Shown: positions 37,309 to 51,400, counted from the first letter of the stretch. The stretch: 64,000 bases of DNA from Rhabdornis inornatus (GCA_013397075.1 VWZS01010873.1:90894-154893); one strand, 5' to 3'. A program made the numbers and translations. Notes: generated by a model from the letters alone, not told the origin.

Positions 37309-40300
37309 ATGAATCTCTGAAGAGAATACTTTTCCAGAAAGTAATTAATAAATTTAAAAAACAGATAATATTGAATAGCATATAACAGACAATACTATTT
37401 CCTGAAGAACATCTGTGCAGGGTGCTCAGATAATCTACTTACTTTGAGCACCTTCCATATCTTGGGATTTTGAGCATATGTAAAACTGCAATAAGCAAAC
37501 TGTAGTTATGCAAACAGCCTAATGACTTTTAAAAGAATCACTCCACTCCTATAGGGAGAAAAGACACAGAGGGTTATATAGCATGGAAACTGATAAAATG
37601 GGACTGCCTTCAGAACTTGTAGCTCAACAATACAGTTATTGCTATACAGAGCTCTCATTTCCCAGTTTTTAAATATGTTAGTCAAACTTTTCCTTCCTCT
37701 GAATCTTGAAGCCTTTTTTTTTTTAAGTTTTAACTATATGATAAAGGCTGATCAAGATGAAAAGGCTGTGAATATCTCTCTGGGGATTAATGTTTTTCTG
37801 TGCACTCTGTATATGGGGTGGAGAGGAAGATGGTTCACCAAGTGGACTAACACTCACAAAATAGGTACCACTAGGCAGAAACAAAATTCTAAACGACATA
37901 TTCAGTCTTTCCTCACCACATAGATGTTGCAGAATCTGCCTAAATACAAACAGAGACAGAAAAGGTTTGACATTTTTGTTTATTTTAAAAGGAGGTTTAG
38001 GATGGCCCTTCCTTTCCCCAGAGGTGAGTAATGATTTGCTACTAGCACATAATGACTTCAAAACGACCCAACTACTCCCCTACAAAGTTGGTATTTTTCT
38101 TCTACTTTCTTTCATAAAAATGATGATTAACCCAATAATTCCAAATAACCAATAGTTGCTTTCTAGAGGAACACTTCCAAAAAGATTGTCTCTTCCTGAG
38201 CTTCTTGCAAAAGTGGATAGGAACATTAAAAAGCTTTGTTGTCCAAACATCTTCCTGGTAAAAAACAAAACATAATGTTCCTTTCATATTTCTCTCTCAA
38301 ACTTGAGCCAAGGCTGGCAGAAGGTTCTGAAAAAAGACAGGCAACTCATCATGCAGCTATGCAACAAAAATTCAAACCTTTAAAAAAAGCCCAGCAAACA
38401 AAACAGAGACAAGGAAATTAACCAACAATGCAGATGGATACAAAACAGCCTAAAGAAATTTAAAACTTGCTTGTAGCTCTTGGTCACATTACCGAGGATT
38501 GCCATAGTCTGGGGAAAAAAATAAAATTGTTTGTAGAACATAATTTTTCACAGAAACAATTGAATGAGTAGATCATAAAGATGCCTGGAAAAGACTCTGC
38601 TCCAACTTCCAGGCAGCACAAATCAGATAGACAGACAAGCTGCTGAGACAATGTTGTGATGCTCAGTGCCCAGTTTCCTCAGCTGTGCAAACACCAAGGC
38701 AGCTGCTGATGTCCCGTGGAAGCAAATTTTGTTTTGAGAAAAAGGATTCCAACACAAAAAATGCTCAGTGTTTCTAGACCAAAATACTTCAAAATATTAA
38801 CAGCAAGAAAAATCACAGGAAATAAACTTCTGCCAGGCTTTTTTCACAAAGTGAAATTTCTGTTCTTGAATGGCCCTGGGGTCTTCTCTGTACTTTGGAC
38901 TCAAGTTTCATATTAGGTAGAAAAGTGTGTGTTTTCCACCTCTGTTCATATGTTTATGTTTAAGGTAGGTCCCATTCCTGCTTAGGAAATTCCTCAGTTC
39001 TACAACAATCTCTTGATAACTTATACAGACTGCTACCAGGAACAGGTAATTTTAAACATCAGGTAGGTTCACAAAACTATTAAGTAGGCTGCAGCAAACC
39101 TCTAGTAATATAAATTTTATTTATTCATTTACCAGTCTGGTTACTTGCCTTCTTTCTTTCTCTTTTTTAATTCAAAAAGCCAGGTGAGCTTTTTGAATAA
39201 CGATTTCATTTCAGTTGAAGGTGAGATGAATAATAAAATTTGTTAGTACAGAATTTACCCAATTTCAGGGAGTAGAAAGTTAAATTACTTATTAAAAGGT
39301 ACTTCAAGTCACCAAAGACATCAAAAAAAACCTATCCTCATGAAAAACAGACTGCTATACTTTCATATTCAGAACAAATTTTCACTTATCTTTGCAAACC
39401 CCATGTCCTTATTAGCTCTCAGTATGAACTAGACCTAGAATAAGACTTTCATTCGGTAACTATTAAGTCTTTAGGTCAATTACAGTGCAAGAATCAAGCA
39501 GTGCAGAAAAGTGTACTGCAATTGTGAACACACAGAGGAGATTTTTGGCTGAACCTAAAACCCATGTGTTAACCCAGTGCTTGACCTCCCCTAACATGAA
39601 CTCTCCCTTGGAAGTGATTCTGTATTTTCAGTTACGACCTGTTAGCTTTCTTATAAGAGCTCTTTAACCAGCCTCAGGCAAAATTGCCTCATCAGCCCAC
39701 TAGAAAAAGTTTGCTCCTCATTTACACAGTATATCTGTGGCTAAGTGCAGACAACATGCAATGACTGCTTCTGCCAGCAAGAATGAAAGGACATTGGTAC
39801 GTGGGAACACCTGAATACCAGTGATGCGTTAGACTGGATATGCCCCATTATGGTGTTAGACACAATATAGCAAAAACAAAATATTTCTTTCAAGTGCTGC
39901 TTCTAAATGCCCGTCCACACAGAATTAAAATCACCTTACAATATAAGATTTTGTATGCCTTCAGAAGAACTTCCAGTTAGTTCAGTTTCAAATATCCTCC
40001 AAATATTTCCCCTAAGTTAATGTACAGAAATTCAGAAACAGTAACATTCCGTCCATCTTGATTTCCCTTTCAACAATGGGGCTTACACTTAATGAAAGAA
40101 AACAAGGTTTGAAAATAAAATCTTTTGATATATTTATAGACTACAGCTAAAGTACAAGGTATCTCAATTCACAGGGGATCAGTAAAGCCTCTAAACAAAA
40201 CTGGTGCTTAATATTCTGGAAAAAAATAGTAAGGTGAAACTAGAACACTTTTTTGTGCTTCACATAATACTAAAAGCAGCATTATCTTGATTAAAATACA

Positions 40301-41379
40301 AATTAGCTCTACAAATTAGCTGTCATGGAAGTTCATTATCAAATAGCGAATCGACTAAAACTGATAGTTAAACTAAAATGTTTCTTTCTTTTCAACTATG
40401 AAACACTGCATAGAGACCAGCAGTGCTACCCAAATGGTCTCCAGTCCTGGATGCAAACAGCAGAGATTCCACTGACACATGTATCAGCTCTGCTCAAACA
40501 TACAGATTATTTTAAGGTAAGGATGCAGTAAATCAAAAAGCATGCAAAACCATTCTGCAGCTCAGGTGACTGCTGCCAGATTGAGACATACCAAGGCCAT
40601 GGACAATGATGGGACTAAAGCCTATCGTGCACAGGAATAACAGCTGGAGAGTCATTTCCATCCTGCGGCTCACACAGCAGCCGGGCTTTGCTCTAAAGAG
40701 GCTCATTGATTTCTCTCGCTCTAATTCATTCTTAAAGCCCATCTGGAAGTAGCCTTAATGTGAGTAGGGGGAGGACTGAGTGAGTAGAACGTGGTTTGAA
40801 GAGTCTCAGTGGGAACACTAAATCAGGGAGTACCATTCCTAAATCATGACAGCCTTATGTGGTGCATAATGTGGGGCACAAAGGGCTGCAATAACAGCAG
40901 ATCTGCCCAAAGCAGACCAGAAATTAATTTGATCTAGGCATTTATTAAGTATGGAGCCACTGGTGACATTGTTGCTTGGTCTGCTCATGTGACTGTGGTA
41001 CACCAACCTGTATACATTCCCATATGTGCAGTATGTGTTGGCATTTTTCAGAATGGGAGACAGATCACGATGGCTTTGTTGATGTACAGGATATCATTTT
41101 ATGACATTATAACATCAAGGGCAATGAGGGTCACTTGGGATGTGTATTCAATGCTGCTCTCCTGCCCTTACCTCAGGTGCTACCTTTGGGAGACCATTAA
41201 TAATCTTGTCAAGTCAGAAAGGGGGAATCAAGGTAGGATTATTTTCCCCAGCCTTTCATTCCAATTTCTTCTTTCATGCCTGTTACAACAGCTTTTGAGA
41301 ATTCTTAGGTCCCTTTGCATGGGAAAGAAAGTATGTTCTTGTTCCTAAGTCTATCAGGTCTTCTCAGAGCTGTCTACAT
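37309..41379. other. Repeat-poor AT-rich intron segment
   Basis: About 4.1 kb without recognised transposons. It includes a small 11-bp hairpin at about 39172-39200 (ATTCAAAAAGC...GCTTTTTGAAT) and the exon-like minus-strand frame at 40592-40661, listed separately. Confidence 0.5.
40592..40661 (-). other. Exon-like segment: signal-peptide-type ORF ending at a splice donor
   Basis: On the minus strand, an ATG in strong Kozak context (AGGATGG) opens a 23-codon frame, MEMTLQLLFLCTIGFSPIIV then HGL, and then meets CTTG followed by GTATGT, a good donor. The hydrophobic core resembles a secretory signal. The exon would end in phase 1. That does not fit MCTP1 exon 2 (needs phase 0; a phase-1 join meets a stop after a few codons), but it would match the phase at the end of exon 2, so a splice to exon 3 is formally possible. 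Nothing else supports transcription, and I do not recognise the peptide. Confidence 0.25.
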
Positions 41380-43090
41380 CAGAGACGGAGTCAAGAAAGA
41401 CATTTCTAGGAAGATTATTCAGAGATCTGACCTAAGGGTGCATAGTTATGAGTGGCATAGAATGTGGGAGAAGAAACAGGCCATGTTTTAAAGCATATTC
41501 TTCTCCAATGGTTTGGAAGTTCACCCCTGAGTAACTACAGGACCTTGTTAAAGTGGCAGAATATGTGAAAGAAAAATGGTGTGGCAGTTCCAGAGAGGAG
41601 GGAAGTTCTACAATGTGCCTGGACCTTGGCTACTATTTATTGAACATGGCTTGATACTAGACTGCCCCCCCAAGAGGCAGGAGGAGGAAAGCTGAGAAAG
41701 ATGCACTGTGGCCACTCAAACTGCAGCTGAACTACAGGAACAACCCATGCCAGTAACTGTTGCCCCTATACAGAAGAAATCCAAGGCAAAACCAGTTCAT
41801 TTAGTGAGGGATGAAGAAGTAGAGCCTTTATGATAGGAGACAGATAAAACAGATAATCACCTAATTTCTAGTCCCAAGTCAGCTGCAAGATACACAAGAT
41901 TTCAGGTAAGTGAGCCCGTGGTGACCTGGCTACTCCAATGATGGCATAGTATGGCCCACAGTATGAAACTAAATGGTAAAGAAGCCAAGCAACTGGGATT
42001 CCTGTCCCGGGATATGGGCATTGATAAGGGGACTGGGAAGAAGACAGTACATTACCATCTGGAGTCACAGACAAAAAGGATCTGGAGCCTGCTACAGTCC
42101 AACAAAAATGAGATCCTTGCAGTTTACTGAAGGGGTTCAATCTGCCTCAGAAGTTACTGGCATCAAAGCACAGCTCCTCCCAGCACCCTGACTGCCAGTG
42201 CTGGGCTGGATGTTCAAAGGGAAAGTCTTTTACACACATCATTCCCCTCATGCTGCAACGAATAAGTAGATCACACTGATCAGACAGCAAGCTCAAACAG
42301 GAAAACCCAATTGCCCAGGGATCCTGAAACTCATAATGAACTGGCCCAAAGGTGAAAATTTCAGAGTATCAGACTACCGACAAGGAGAAGATGACACATG
42401 CTGAGGAGGGCCTGCCCACCACTTAAACAGCTATCAGAAAATGAAAAGCAACATGCTCTCTTTAGTGATGGTTCCCACCATACTGGCACTATAAGCATGA
42501 GTTATTTCTGGCTTAATGCGCCCTTGACACCTCAGATCATCCAGTAAGAGATGCAACATACAAATGGTGTCCATGTTTAAGTCCACCCCTCAGTTGTGAG
42601 GGGTGGACTTAAACATGGACACTATTTGCCAGGTGATGCATAACTGTGAAACATTCACTGCAGTCAAACAGGCCAAATGGGTAAAGCCACAGTGGTATGG
42701 TGGATGATGGTCAAAATACAAATACAAGGAGGCCTGGCAGATTAATTACATCACACTCCTACAAACACACCAAGGTAATAACTACGTGCTGGCATTTGTG
42801 TAAAGAACCGCTGAATGGCTGCAGATGTACCCTGTGCCTCACACCACTGCCTGGAACACCATCTTGGGCCTTGCCAAACAAGTCCTGAGACAACATGGCA
42901 CCCCGGAAAGAACTGACTTGGACTACAGGACTCATTTCAAAAATAACCCGATAGACACCTGGGACAGAGAGCTCAGTATTGAGCAGGTATATCATACTCC
43001 CTGTTATGCACCAGCGGCGAGTAAAACTGAACCTGTGCGAGTTTCCACTGATCCAGCAATTTCAGATCTTGAGACTTCTCAAGACTAAGG
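41380..43090 (+). mobile_element. ERVL-type provirus remnant (gag, RNase H, integrase), inactive
   Basis: Decayed internal region. A gag segment with NGKEAKQLGFLSRDMGIDKG lies at 41972-42031. An RNase H piece with a FSDGSHH-like block lies near 42460-42480. The integrase includes its zinc-binding part (42640-42680) and GGLADxLHHTPTNTPR-like to YVLAF sequence, with MYPVPHTTAWNTILGLAKQV at 42825-42884 and HGTPERTD after it. Stops and frameshifts run throughout, most of RT is missing between gag and RNase H, and no LTR was identified at either end. The family matches the minus-strand copy at 51850-53560. Confidence 0.82.
42561..42628. repeat. Near-perfect 32-bp inverted repeat with 4-base loop inside the ERVL remnant
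   Basis: Arm 1 is 42561-42592, the loop GTTG is 42593-42596 and arm 2 is 42597-42628. The inner 26 bp of each arm are perfectly complementary (GTGTCCATGTTTAAGTCCAC / GTGGACTTAAACATGGACAC), then one mismatch and five more pairs. Arm 2 is the native ERVL coding sequence (GVDL-like) and arm 1 is its inverted copy, replacing the sequence expected after DATY. Confidence 0.93.
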
Positions 43091-43539
43091 AATCATACAT
43101 GTTGGCTGCTCTCCAGTGTACTACACTATATTGACCTGCCACTGTCTACCCCATTGCTTGGGTGAAACACATCCTCTTGAGGCGCAAAGAGATAGCAAGT
43201 CTGCTGTGCACCGTGATACGCTGCTCTCAAAGTTAATCAACCTAAAAAAAGTCAGATGCACCTTTCTCCATAACAAGAACCAAAGGCACTTGATTGATGT
43301 GCCTAAAGATTTATATAATGTTGCAGAAACAAGCAACATTCTCCCTTCCCTGCTCTCACCACTAGCAATCTTCCAGGGATAAACCTACTGAGAGACTCTA
43401 TGTGTTCTCCCGGATAATAATCATCCTCCACCTTTGTTTAGGTAAATTGAACATAGTGATCTCAGGTTTTCTCTGATCAGCATTTTCTTCACCTGCAAAT
43501 TGTATGACAAGCCATTACTTTATTTTTCAACATCTTCCT
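43091..43539. other. Unannotated sequence after the ERVL remnant
   Basis: It may include the decayed end of the ERVL element, but I cannot support a boundary. Confidence 0.4.
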
Positions 43540-44010
43540 AAAAATGCAGATAGTGTTTGCAATTTTCTTATGTCCTTCTCAGCCACTTCTTACTCACTGG
43601 TGAAATCAACTCTCCTCACAGTCAGGATATTCAGTTTTATAGATTTGGATGTCACAGTAGACAATTTTGCTGCAATTTTATATTATGTTCTCTTGCAGAA
43701 TTGCTTATTAACTATGACTTTTAGATCCCTTTTATAGTTTCTCCTGTCCAAAATACTATTCTCCTCTTACAGAGATGAGACGTGCATTTCTCATTGTTTG
43801 GTTTACAACCAGTTTTGACTGTACTTAAAAACTGCCCTTTGTTTTCATGAGTTTAGTTTATAAATTTTTTCAAGTTGCTGTCTATGCCTTTCTGCAATGT
43901 GTCACCTGCTCATTGTATTAACAGCAAATCTATTTGTCTCTGGATCATAAAGCATTGGAAAGCATTGGATGGAACCCCAGAAGAACTGCAGTAGAAATAT
44001 TTCTGTTCAG
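43540..44010 (-). mobile_element. Old, diverged LINE fragment (L3/CR1-like)
   Basis: Word-level similarity to the reverse strand of old CR1/L3 elements: TTTTAGATCCCTTTTATAG, CAAGTTGCTGTCTATGCC, CATTGTATTAACAGCAAATC and a GGATCATAAAGCATTGGAAA/AACCCCAGAAGAACTGCAGT ending, equivalent to the usual text about a 'small cutoff' before an atcatttatgaa-like block. Divergence is high, so the call is tentative. Confidence 0.45.
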
Positions 44011-47000
44011 TGATGCTAAAAAAATTACTTATTTTCGTGCATGACTATCTTGAGTTTGAATGACAATTAGCAGCAAAAACAAAAAAATGTAGCTATAATT
44101 GTGCATTATTACATCAGCTCCCAGTAATGCTGCCGCTAGCACAGAAGAGAAGGCCAGGTTTATGCCCTAAATCTCCCATTCATGCCCTGAACACAAATTC
44201 ACTAACATCCAGAGCAGGGTAACAGAGCTCTCCTGTGCACCTTCTCTGCCCTGCCTCGTCTCTCCTGACACTGTGGGCCTCCTGCTCACAAAGGTTCTCC
44301 AGGCTGGTTCAGGGCAGCTTCAGTGTGTCAGCTGCACACTCAAGCACAGCAGAGAGCATTGCAAGATATGACACCCTGATGTGCAGGGAGAGGACTGTAC
44401 CTTCCATTTTAAAATCACACATTTCAGAAGCATTTTCAATAGATGTCCCTAGCATTCATTATTCCTTTTCAGATATGCTTCAACAATATTACCAGATGTA
44501 TGCCAACAAGCGCATCAGTTACGGTCCTGTTCGGTCTGCAGCCATATGCTGTACTTAAACATACCAGATTTATTATATGAAGCCACTAAGTTTCTTCCAT
44601 TCTTATTTGAATAATATACATCAGGAGAACTGCAAGTCAACATTATGCCTTTGCCAGCACTATTTCTCATATGAAATTTTTGTTTAGCAACTGATGTGTT
44701 CAGCTGTTTCTGCAGTCACTTGCTCCTGGACAAAAATACCATTGGAATAAACCACATTATCTTACAAACCTTGTATTAGTTGTATTCTCTAATGAGAATA
44801 TATTCTTACAGTCACAGCAGAAAATGTCATAGACCATCAGTATCCAATTATGAACTCCAACATGTGGAGCACATTCAGACAAATCTATTGCAATTCTTCA
44901 CAGACTATTTCTCTGTCAGAAGCGGGGGCTTTTTATCGTAATTCATCAGGAACTGTCACAAAGACTTATCAAGGCCTCACCATGACTGTAACAGGTGATA
45001 TCTCCCTCTAGAGAGAAAAGGTGAGCAAAACTGGGTCAGTAACCTACAACGGGCCAAACAGGAAGTAATGTCTGCTTTACAGGAAATGAGAATGGGTAGT
45101 TATCACAAGCACAGATTTGGATTTCCTATACTCACCTAACAAAATTATTTTTAAAATAGTAATAATAATAAAATGTGTCCTCCAATAAAAACAGCCTGAA
45201 GCAGGAGAGAAAACACTGAAATACTGACTAATGTTAGTCTTCCATGGAAAAAGATGAGGTCAAACCAAAATAAACACACACCTCCAGAACATTCTGCAAA
45301 AATCTGCAGTCATCAAAACCCAAAACTTTCTGGGATTAACCCCACTTTGCCTTGGCTCCAGCTGTATCATCTTCAAAAAACACGAATAAAAGCCCTGATA
45401 ATTGCAGTGTAAATGGAGGATAGCATGTTGGAAAACTGATATTAGGGAATAGGGCAGCATGGCACTCCATGGCTCAAAGAAAATAACCAGGCTTGAAAGA
45501 AAGTGGGAGAGAATGTGAGACTGAAAGTCCTTTCATGTAACAGCATGAATCTGTGACTGGATGCTGCAAGTACAAATCTTGCTCAGAAAATACGTATCCA
45601 GGTACAGGACCATTCACATGAGACCACTGATATTGCAATATATTCCAATATATTCCAACCCAGAAGAGAATGCAAAGACTAAAAAAAACTGACCAAAACC
45701 TTCAGAGGGAATCTGTAGCAATGAAACAGGCAGAAAGTGTTAGCTCATATTCACTATCTAGTAATTCTAGTTACGATGAATTTCCTATACAAATGTACGG
45801 TGAAGCCTAGATCTTTATGAATCTAAAATGCCAGCTGATGCTTCAAATAGTTGCTTAATAGTGCCTATCAGCAAAACATTCAATGGAAAAAAGCAATCTG
45901 CTTGTACTGTTAGAGTCCATGTAAAGAAAAAAAAAAAAGAATAAACATAAAATAAATTTTAAAATCTGCAATCAAATTTTCAAGATTAAGTTCTTTTCCT
46001 ATATTCTTCCTTCAGGTACTTTTGAATGTCTCATGAGAACTTTTTCCTAATTTTCATGAACATTTCATTCATTTATCTCATACTCTAATCAGACTTAAGA
46101 CTTCAAGAATCTGTTTGCAGACTGGTTTCTATCTATTTCAGATATTCTAATTCTATTCTTACATCTCTTTCAGATATTGCTATAGCCATTTTGATTTTTA
46201 AACATAAATAAGGAACACAGTAGAAAAAGTCAGCAATTACAGCAGCAGTCCTTGAGAACCCATGACTGTAATTCTGCTTTCAATTCTCACAGGGGATCAA
46301 ACAGCTTCTCATTATAGGAATAACCAAGTATGACATCTGGCTAGCTGGCATCGGCTGGAAGGCACACACAGCCTTGCAGTCATTTAGGATTTTAGTGGGC
46401 AGTTAAAGAACAACTTCAGTTATCTGAAACATTGCTGTTGGCACTGAAAGACAGATATTTACAATATTCACTACTGATGCTCATTAAAAGTACAGGATGA
46501 CATTTCTGAAACTGTTCACATTGCCAGTAAAAGCACTGTCATTCACTTATAAATAACCACTGAAATCACCATAAAAATACTTCAAAAAAATAAAACCAAA
46601 ATAATAAAAGAATTAATTTGCTATAATGGATGGAAATAACAATACAATTCATGTGCCAGCAGCATATACTTTGGAAGGATTAACTGTTTGGCTTAGTGAC
46701 TACTACTAGTATTGTGTTCCTCTTCCATCACTAGGCAACAGTCTGCTGGGTTATGCTGTAGGGTTACCTGAAAAGCATGTTGGAAATATTTTCTAGAAAT
46801 CCACAGTTTTTTCCCTTTGACAAGTAACTAGTATTTAATTTCATTAATATTAATCTTTAGTGACAGGCAATATAAAAGAGCTACTTATAACTACTCTTAA
46901 AGAATTATTTACAGACTTCTGTAAGTTTAATGAAAGAGATAATTAGTATGAACAAGCATAACTTATGTAACACATTGCTGTTTCTTTCAGAACAATTGCA

Positions 47001-48184
47001 TAATGATACAATTAAATACAACTGAAACAATAAGAGTTTATTCACATATATCACTGCTCCAAAAGATCTCCATTTCCCTCAAACATGATATAAGGCAAGA
47101 AAGTAAAGCAATGGCTGAAAAACTTGCCATCACTACAATCACTGGATTTTGCCTACAGAAGTGAGATACTTGCTAACTGGTAAAATAAATGTCATCTGCC
47201 TCAGAGTTTCCTTACTATATTAGAACTGCTGAAAGATATTTTGTTTTTTCTAGATATATATGAAGACTGGGTTTAAAACCTGCCTACTTAACATAGTTTC
47301 TTTTCATGAGATCCAGTTTCAAAGAGGCAGAAAGCCAAGCTCTTCTCCCTACTCCTTGTTTAATTTAAGAAGGCTGCTACAAGAGTCTTCTCTGCCTTCA
47401 CCCACAAGGCCATCTGCTCAGGGACACACAGAAAAAGCAACCTTCTACTTACATGTCCAATTACCCAAAGCATTTGGAGTGCCACTGTCCACAGAGACTC
47501 TCAGTCTAGGAAATCTTAAAGTTGTGTCACTTTTCCCTCATCCAGAAAGGCAACAAGTTAAACAGTTTCTCCATTTGCATGATGAGGCGCTATTTTACCA
47601 CTAAATGCAACCCAACTGTATATTTTTAATATATTAATTCACATTTCAGGACAATATGCTGCTCGCATCTCCTTCACTACACCTGAGATACATTAAAATG
47701 TTACTGGTGAACAGAACACTTCATCCCAGAAAGAATAAGGATTTGCCAGAATGTCCTGATTCTTTAAGCTAATCCCCTTATAGGGCCAGGGCTAAACAAA
47801 CACAGTACACACATGAAACACAGACACCTAAATTACACAACAGCATCAGTATCACCAAACGCTTTAGTGTAAGACACAGAAGCCTTGGTGGCATGTGTCA
47901 CTGCTCCCCTGGCATCACACAAGGCACACATTCTCACTCCTCAGTTCTCTGATAAACCATTTCTCTTCATGATTGCACAAAAGATACTCAGATTCAGTTT
48001 GACAGCGGCACAGAAAATAACTGGTAAAACCATGAAAATGTCACTGAGAAGAGACATAGACTTCCTAATGCCATGTTACTGAAGTGCAATGACACCTCAA
48101 GTTTCTTTTTTTGTAGCAGTGATGTACACAAATGACAAATGCCTTATGCATGCTCCTGCATGTAAACACGTCTCATAGGACAAG
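44011..48184. other. Repeat-poor intron segment
   Basis: About 4.2 kb. The 44140-44560 part is richer in G+C with a 107-codon open frame, but it has no recognisable domain and no splice signals at its ends. No transposon was recognised elsewhere in the stretch. Confidence 0.5.
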
Positions 48185-48420
48185 AAGATACAGCTGTAAG
48201 CTATGCCAGGGCATGTTTAGGTTTGTCATTAGGAAGTTCTTCACAGGAGTGATGGGGCATTGGAATGGGCTGCCCAGGGAAGTGGTGGAGTCACCATCCC
48301 TGGATGTGTTTAAGGAAAGACCGGACATAGCACTTTGTGCCATGGTACAGTTAACAAGGAGTGTTGGGTTGGACTTGATGACTTCAAAGATCTTTTCCAA
48401 CCTAGATGATTCTGTGATAA
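48185..48420 (+). mobile_element. CR1 3' end, well preserved
   Basis: GTTTAGGTTTGTCATTAGGA and AGTTCTTCACAGGAGTGATG, then GGCATTGGAATGGGCTGCCC, GGTGGAGTCACCATCCCTGG, and the terminal GGGTTGGACTTGATGACTTC followed by CCAACCTAGATGATTCTGTG form the last about 230 bp of CR1 with its tail. It is 5'-truncated as usual and antisense to MCTP1. Confidence 0.92.
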
Positions 48421-51400
48421 GAATGTACACACACACTTGTCTAATTGTTTCCAAAAAAATCTTCACATGGAAGATCCAAAAATCTCTCAGTAGAATAAAT
48501 CTGAACTAGGTTAGGTTAGGTAAGTTAGTAAATAGGTAATTAGGTTACCTAGCTTTCAAGTTCAAATAGTACAAGAGTACTCACTCATAATGCATGAGGA
48601 AATTTGTTATTTATTATTATTAAAATTATCCATCTGTTTAAATATGTATATAATATTAGGCTAAGGTCAAAGCCATACATTAAAACTTCTACAGTGGAAG
48701 ACTTGGCTCCTTTAAGGAAAGATGGGTATTTTTTAGACTCTGTTCCACCTAATAAAGGAAATTTGTACTGTGCTTCATTTTGGATGATGCAACACCACAA
48801 AGTGCAGTATTTATTTTCATTTAAACCACAAGCTGTACAGTCCTCCAAAAGCAGAATCATGTCTCCTAATTTTGGCCAAAATGGCATCTGTTCTAGGTAT
48901 CATGCAACTTGGTGGTTGCCAATGGCTGAGATTTACTTTAGGCTACCTATGTAGCTCAGCTGTGGAGCTACATTTAGCTTCAGCCAGATAAACTGCCAAG
49001 AGAACCTGCAGCTGTACTTGTGCTGGTTAACCCAAGCCAAAATCCTTATTGTTGAAGGTACTATACTCGATGGAGAAGTCGATGTTTAATAAATAAATTG
49101 CCTTTACCACCACAACGGTGATGAGAAAAGTATAGTATTGCCATAGAAACTGAAGCAGAAAGACAAGACTTGGTGAAATGATTTCAGCGAACTTCCCAGC
49201 AGATTTCCCAGAATGCTGGATTAGCATCCCCCCCACAGAAACCCATTACCTATTAACAGAGGAGCCTTAATGCTACTGGAATCTACAAACCAAATAGGTT
49301 TACTACAGGACAGGAAAAGCGCAGGGCAAAAATATTTTTAAAATAAATTTAAAAATCCCTAAAAACCAAAGAGACAACCAGTTATTAAATTATTGTTACC
49401 TATGATGATGAGGAGTATTCTGACAGTAAAGTTCACACAGGCTCTCATCAGAAGCAGATAATGCAATTACTTCAACTAACCCATTAAAATCACTTACTCT
49501 TTTTTTGCAAGGCTTTTTCTTCCTACATCTCCCTTAAAGCCCCAAGAATACTTCTGGAAGGACACATGCATTTGTGCATGTTCATAACAGAGCTTCTTCC
49601 TTCACCCACCACTTCTTTTCTTATTCAGGTCTAAAGCCAAGGTAAATACTTTCACTTATCTTGTAGGCAAAGAAAACTAAGATTAGCTTAAGCCTGTGGA
49701 ATTTAAATTTACAAATATACTCCCAGCACTGTCAGAACGATGTCTGTCTTGAAAGCAAAGCAGGCACAAGCTCTGCCATTCACATTCTGTGCAGCAATCT
49801 GACTTCCTACTGTGATCTGGCTGCTCAGCATGAGCTGTGATCTTCAAATAAGCTCAGAAAATCTGAACATATAGAAACAGGAATTCAGGCAGATAAATCA
49901 GTCTGAAAATGTAAGAGGAACTTCCCATATGACAAATATCTGTTTCTATTACTCATAAAGATGTCCCAATCTTCAGGGTCCTAAAAATCTCACGAAATTT
50001 TAACTACCAAGGGATCATTTGAATCCTTGATTTTGCTGTTTGGCTCTTATGAAGGTTTATTTTTAAAATATTAATGTAAAAATTACGTAAGAAAAAATCC
50101 CTTTTAAAGCTTGGGGTTTTCCCCTTTCTTTTGTTCTTCTATGTGTTGACCTTAAAAAGCAAACAAAAAAGAAAATACATGAAAAGTGTTTCGAGTTCGC
50201 ACTTCCGATAAAGGGTCAATGGCAAGTAGTAACTAGTTACTAATATGAAAACATTATTTGCATATCAAAATCCTAAACTTTTTAACAACATAAGCATTGT
50301 CATATTTGGAATCCTCTGACTGCATTTATCTGTACAAAAATGTGCAAAATATCTCTCATCTCTTCTAACTTATTTTATGTTTTGACAATACCAGATTTTA
50401 GTTGTAGAAGTTGTCAGGAGCCAAATTTTGGAAAAAGTTACTTTTTTTATAACAGCTCACTGAAGTTTAGTGTACATACTTTTTTCCTGAGTCTATCATA
50501 TCAGATTTCTTGGTCTAAATATGTTTCAAACTATTCAGTATTAATACCACATACTTACTTTTAGGCATTTGCTTTCAAGTACAGGAGTCCTCCTTTCTTC
50601 TATTTCTTCCAGAAATTTCTTCCAGGATTTAATAGTGCATACTACTGAAAGGTACTGCAGTATTTTTGATTTTCAATTTTATCAATATTCCATAATTTTA
50701 ATTATAATTTAAATAGTAAATGATACTATTTGGTATTAAAACAGACTCATTCTCTTTTCCCATCATTTAAAAGCAAGCATTCTCATGTTTTTCTATAAAT
50801 TCCTTCATTTATTTCTTGAACCTAGATTTTGAATAGATTGTGGTCAACGGGAAGTCAATCTCCTGTCTTTTTGTAAGTATCCTACACTGGAAAAAAATCC
50901 TGCAGTGCCAGATTGGCTGTCTCATTCATTGGTAAAGTAAATCCTGTGGATTTATGCTTCTTGCTCAGGCACAGTGTAGGTCATAAACTTATTTCAACTG
51001 GTTTTGCTTTTGGAATTTTTCTTTTTTTTTCAGCTATCTCCTTCAAGTCCTTCAGGACATCCTCTCCTAAAGTTGCACACATAGGCCCCTGTCTCAACAT
51101 TACCAAGTTTCTATCAATACCACTTCTGCCCTCCCTGCTCTGCTTTCTTTGAACTTTCTTTTGTCAGAAATCCTAGTCTCACTTATTGTCAGGATTTCCT
51201 CTGAAGTCTATTGCTTTTCCTTACTAAATCTTGTCTACTTAAAACTTTCAAGGACAAAAATAACCCTTTGTGTTGCATTAGTACATAACAAAAATGTGAC
51301 TCAATTTGAGCACAACCTGTCCCTAGTTCAGAAATTTCTGTGTTGAAGCTTAGTAGAGACTGGTAGATTTTACCAGAATCAATTTTAAGTATTCATTAAA

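Noticed and set aside
44235..44558. 107-codon plus-strand frame
   Set aside because: No recognisable domain, splice signal or codon bias; antisense to the gene; kept only as a note in the unannotated stretch.
48508..48550. Telomere-like TTAGG words
   Set aside because: The unit is TTAGGT, imperfect and under 45 bp; it is not a TTAGGG array.
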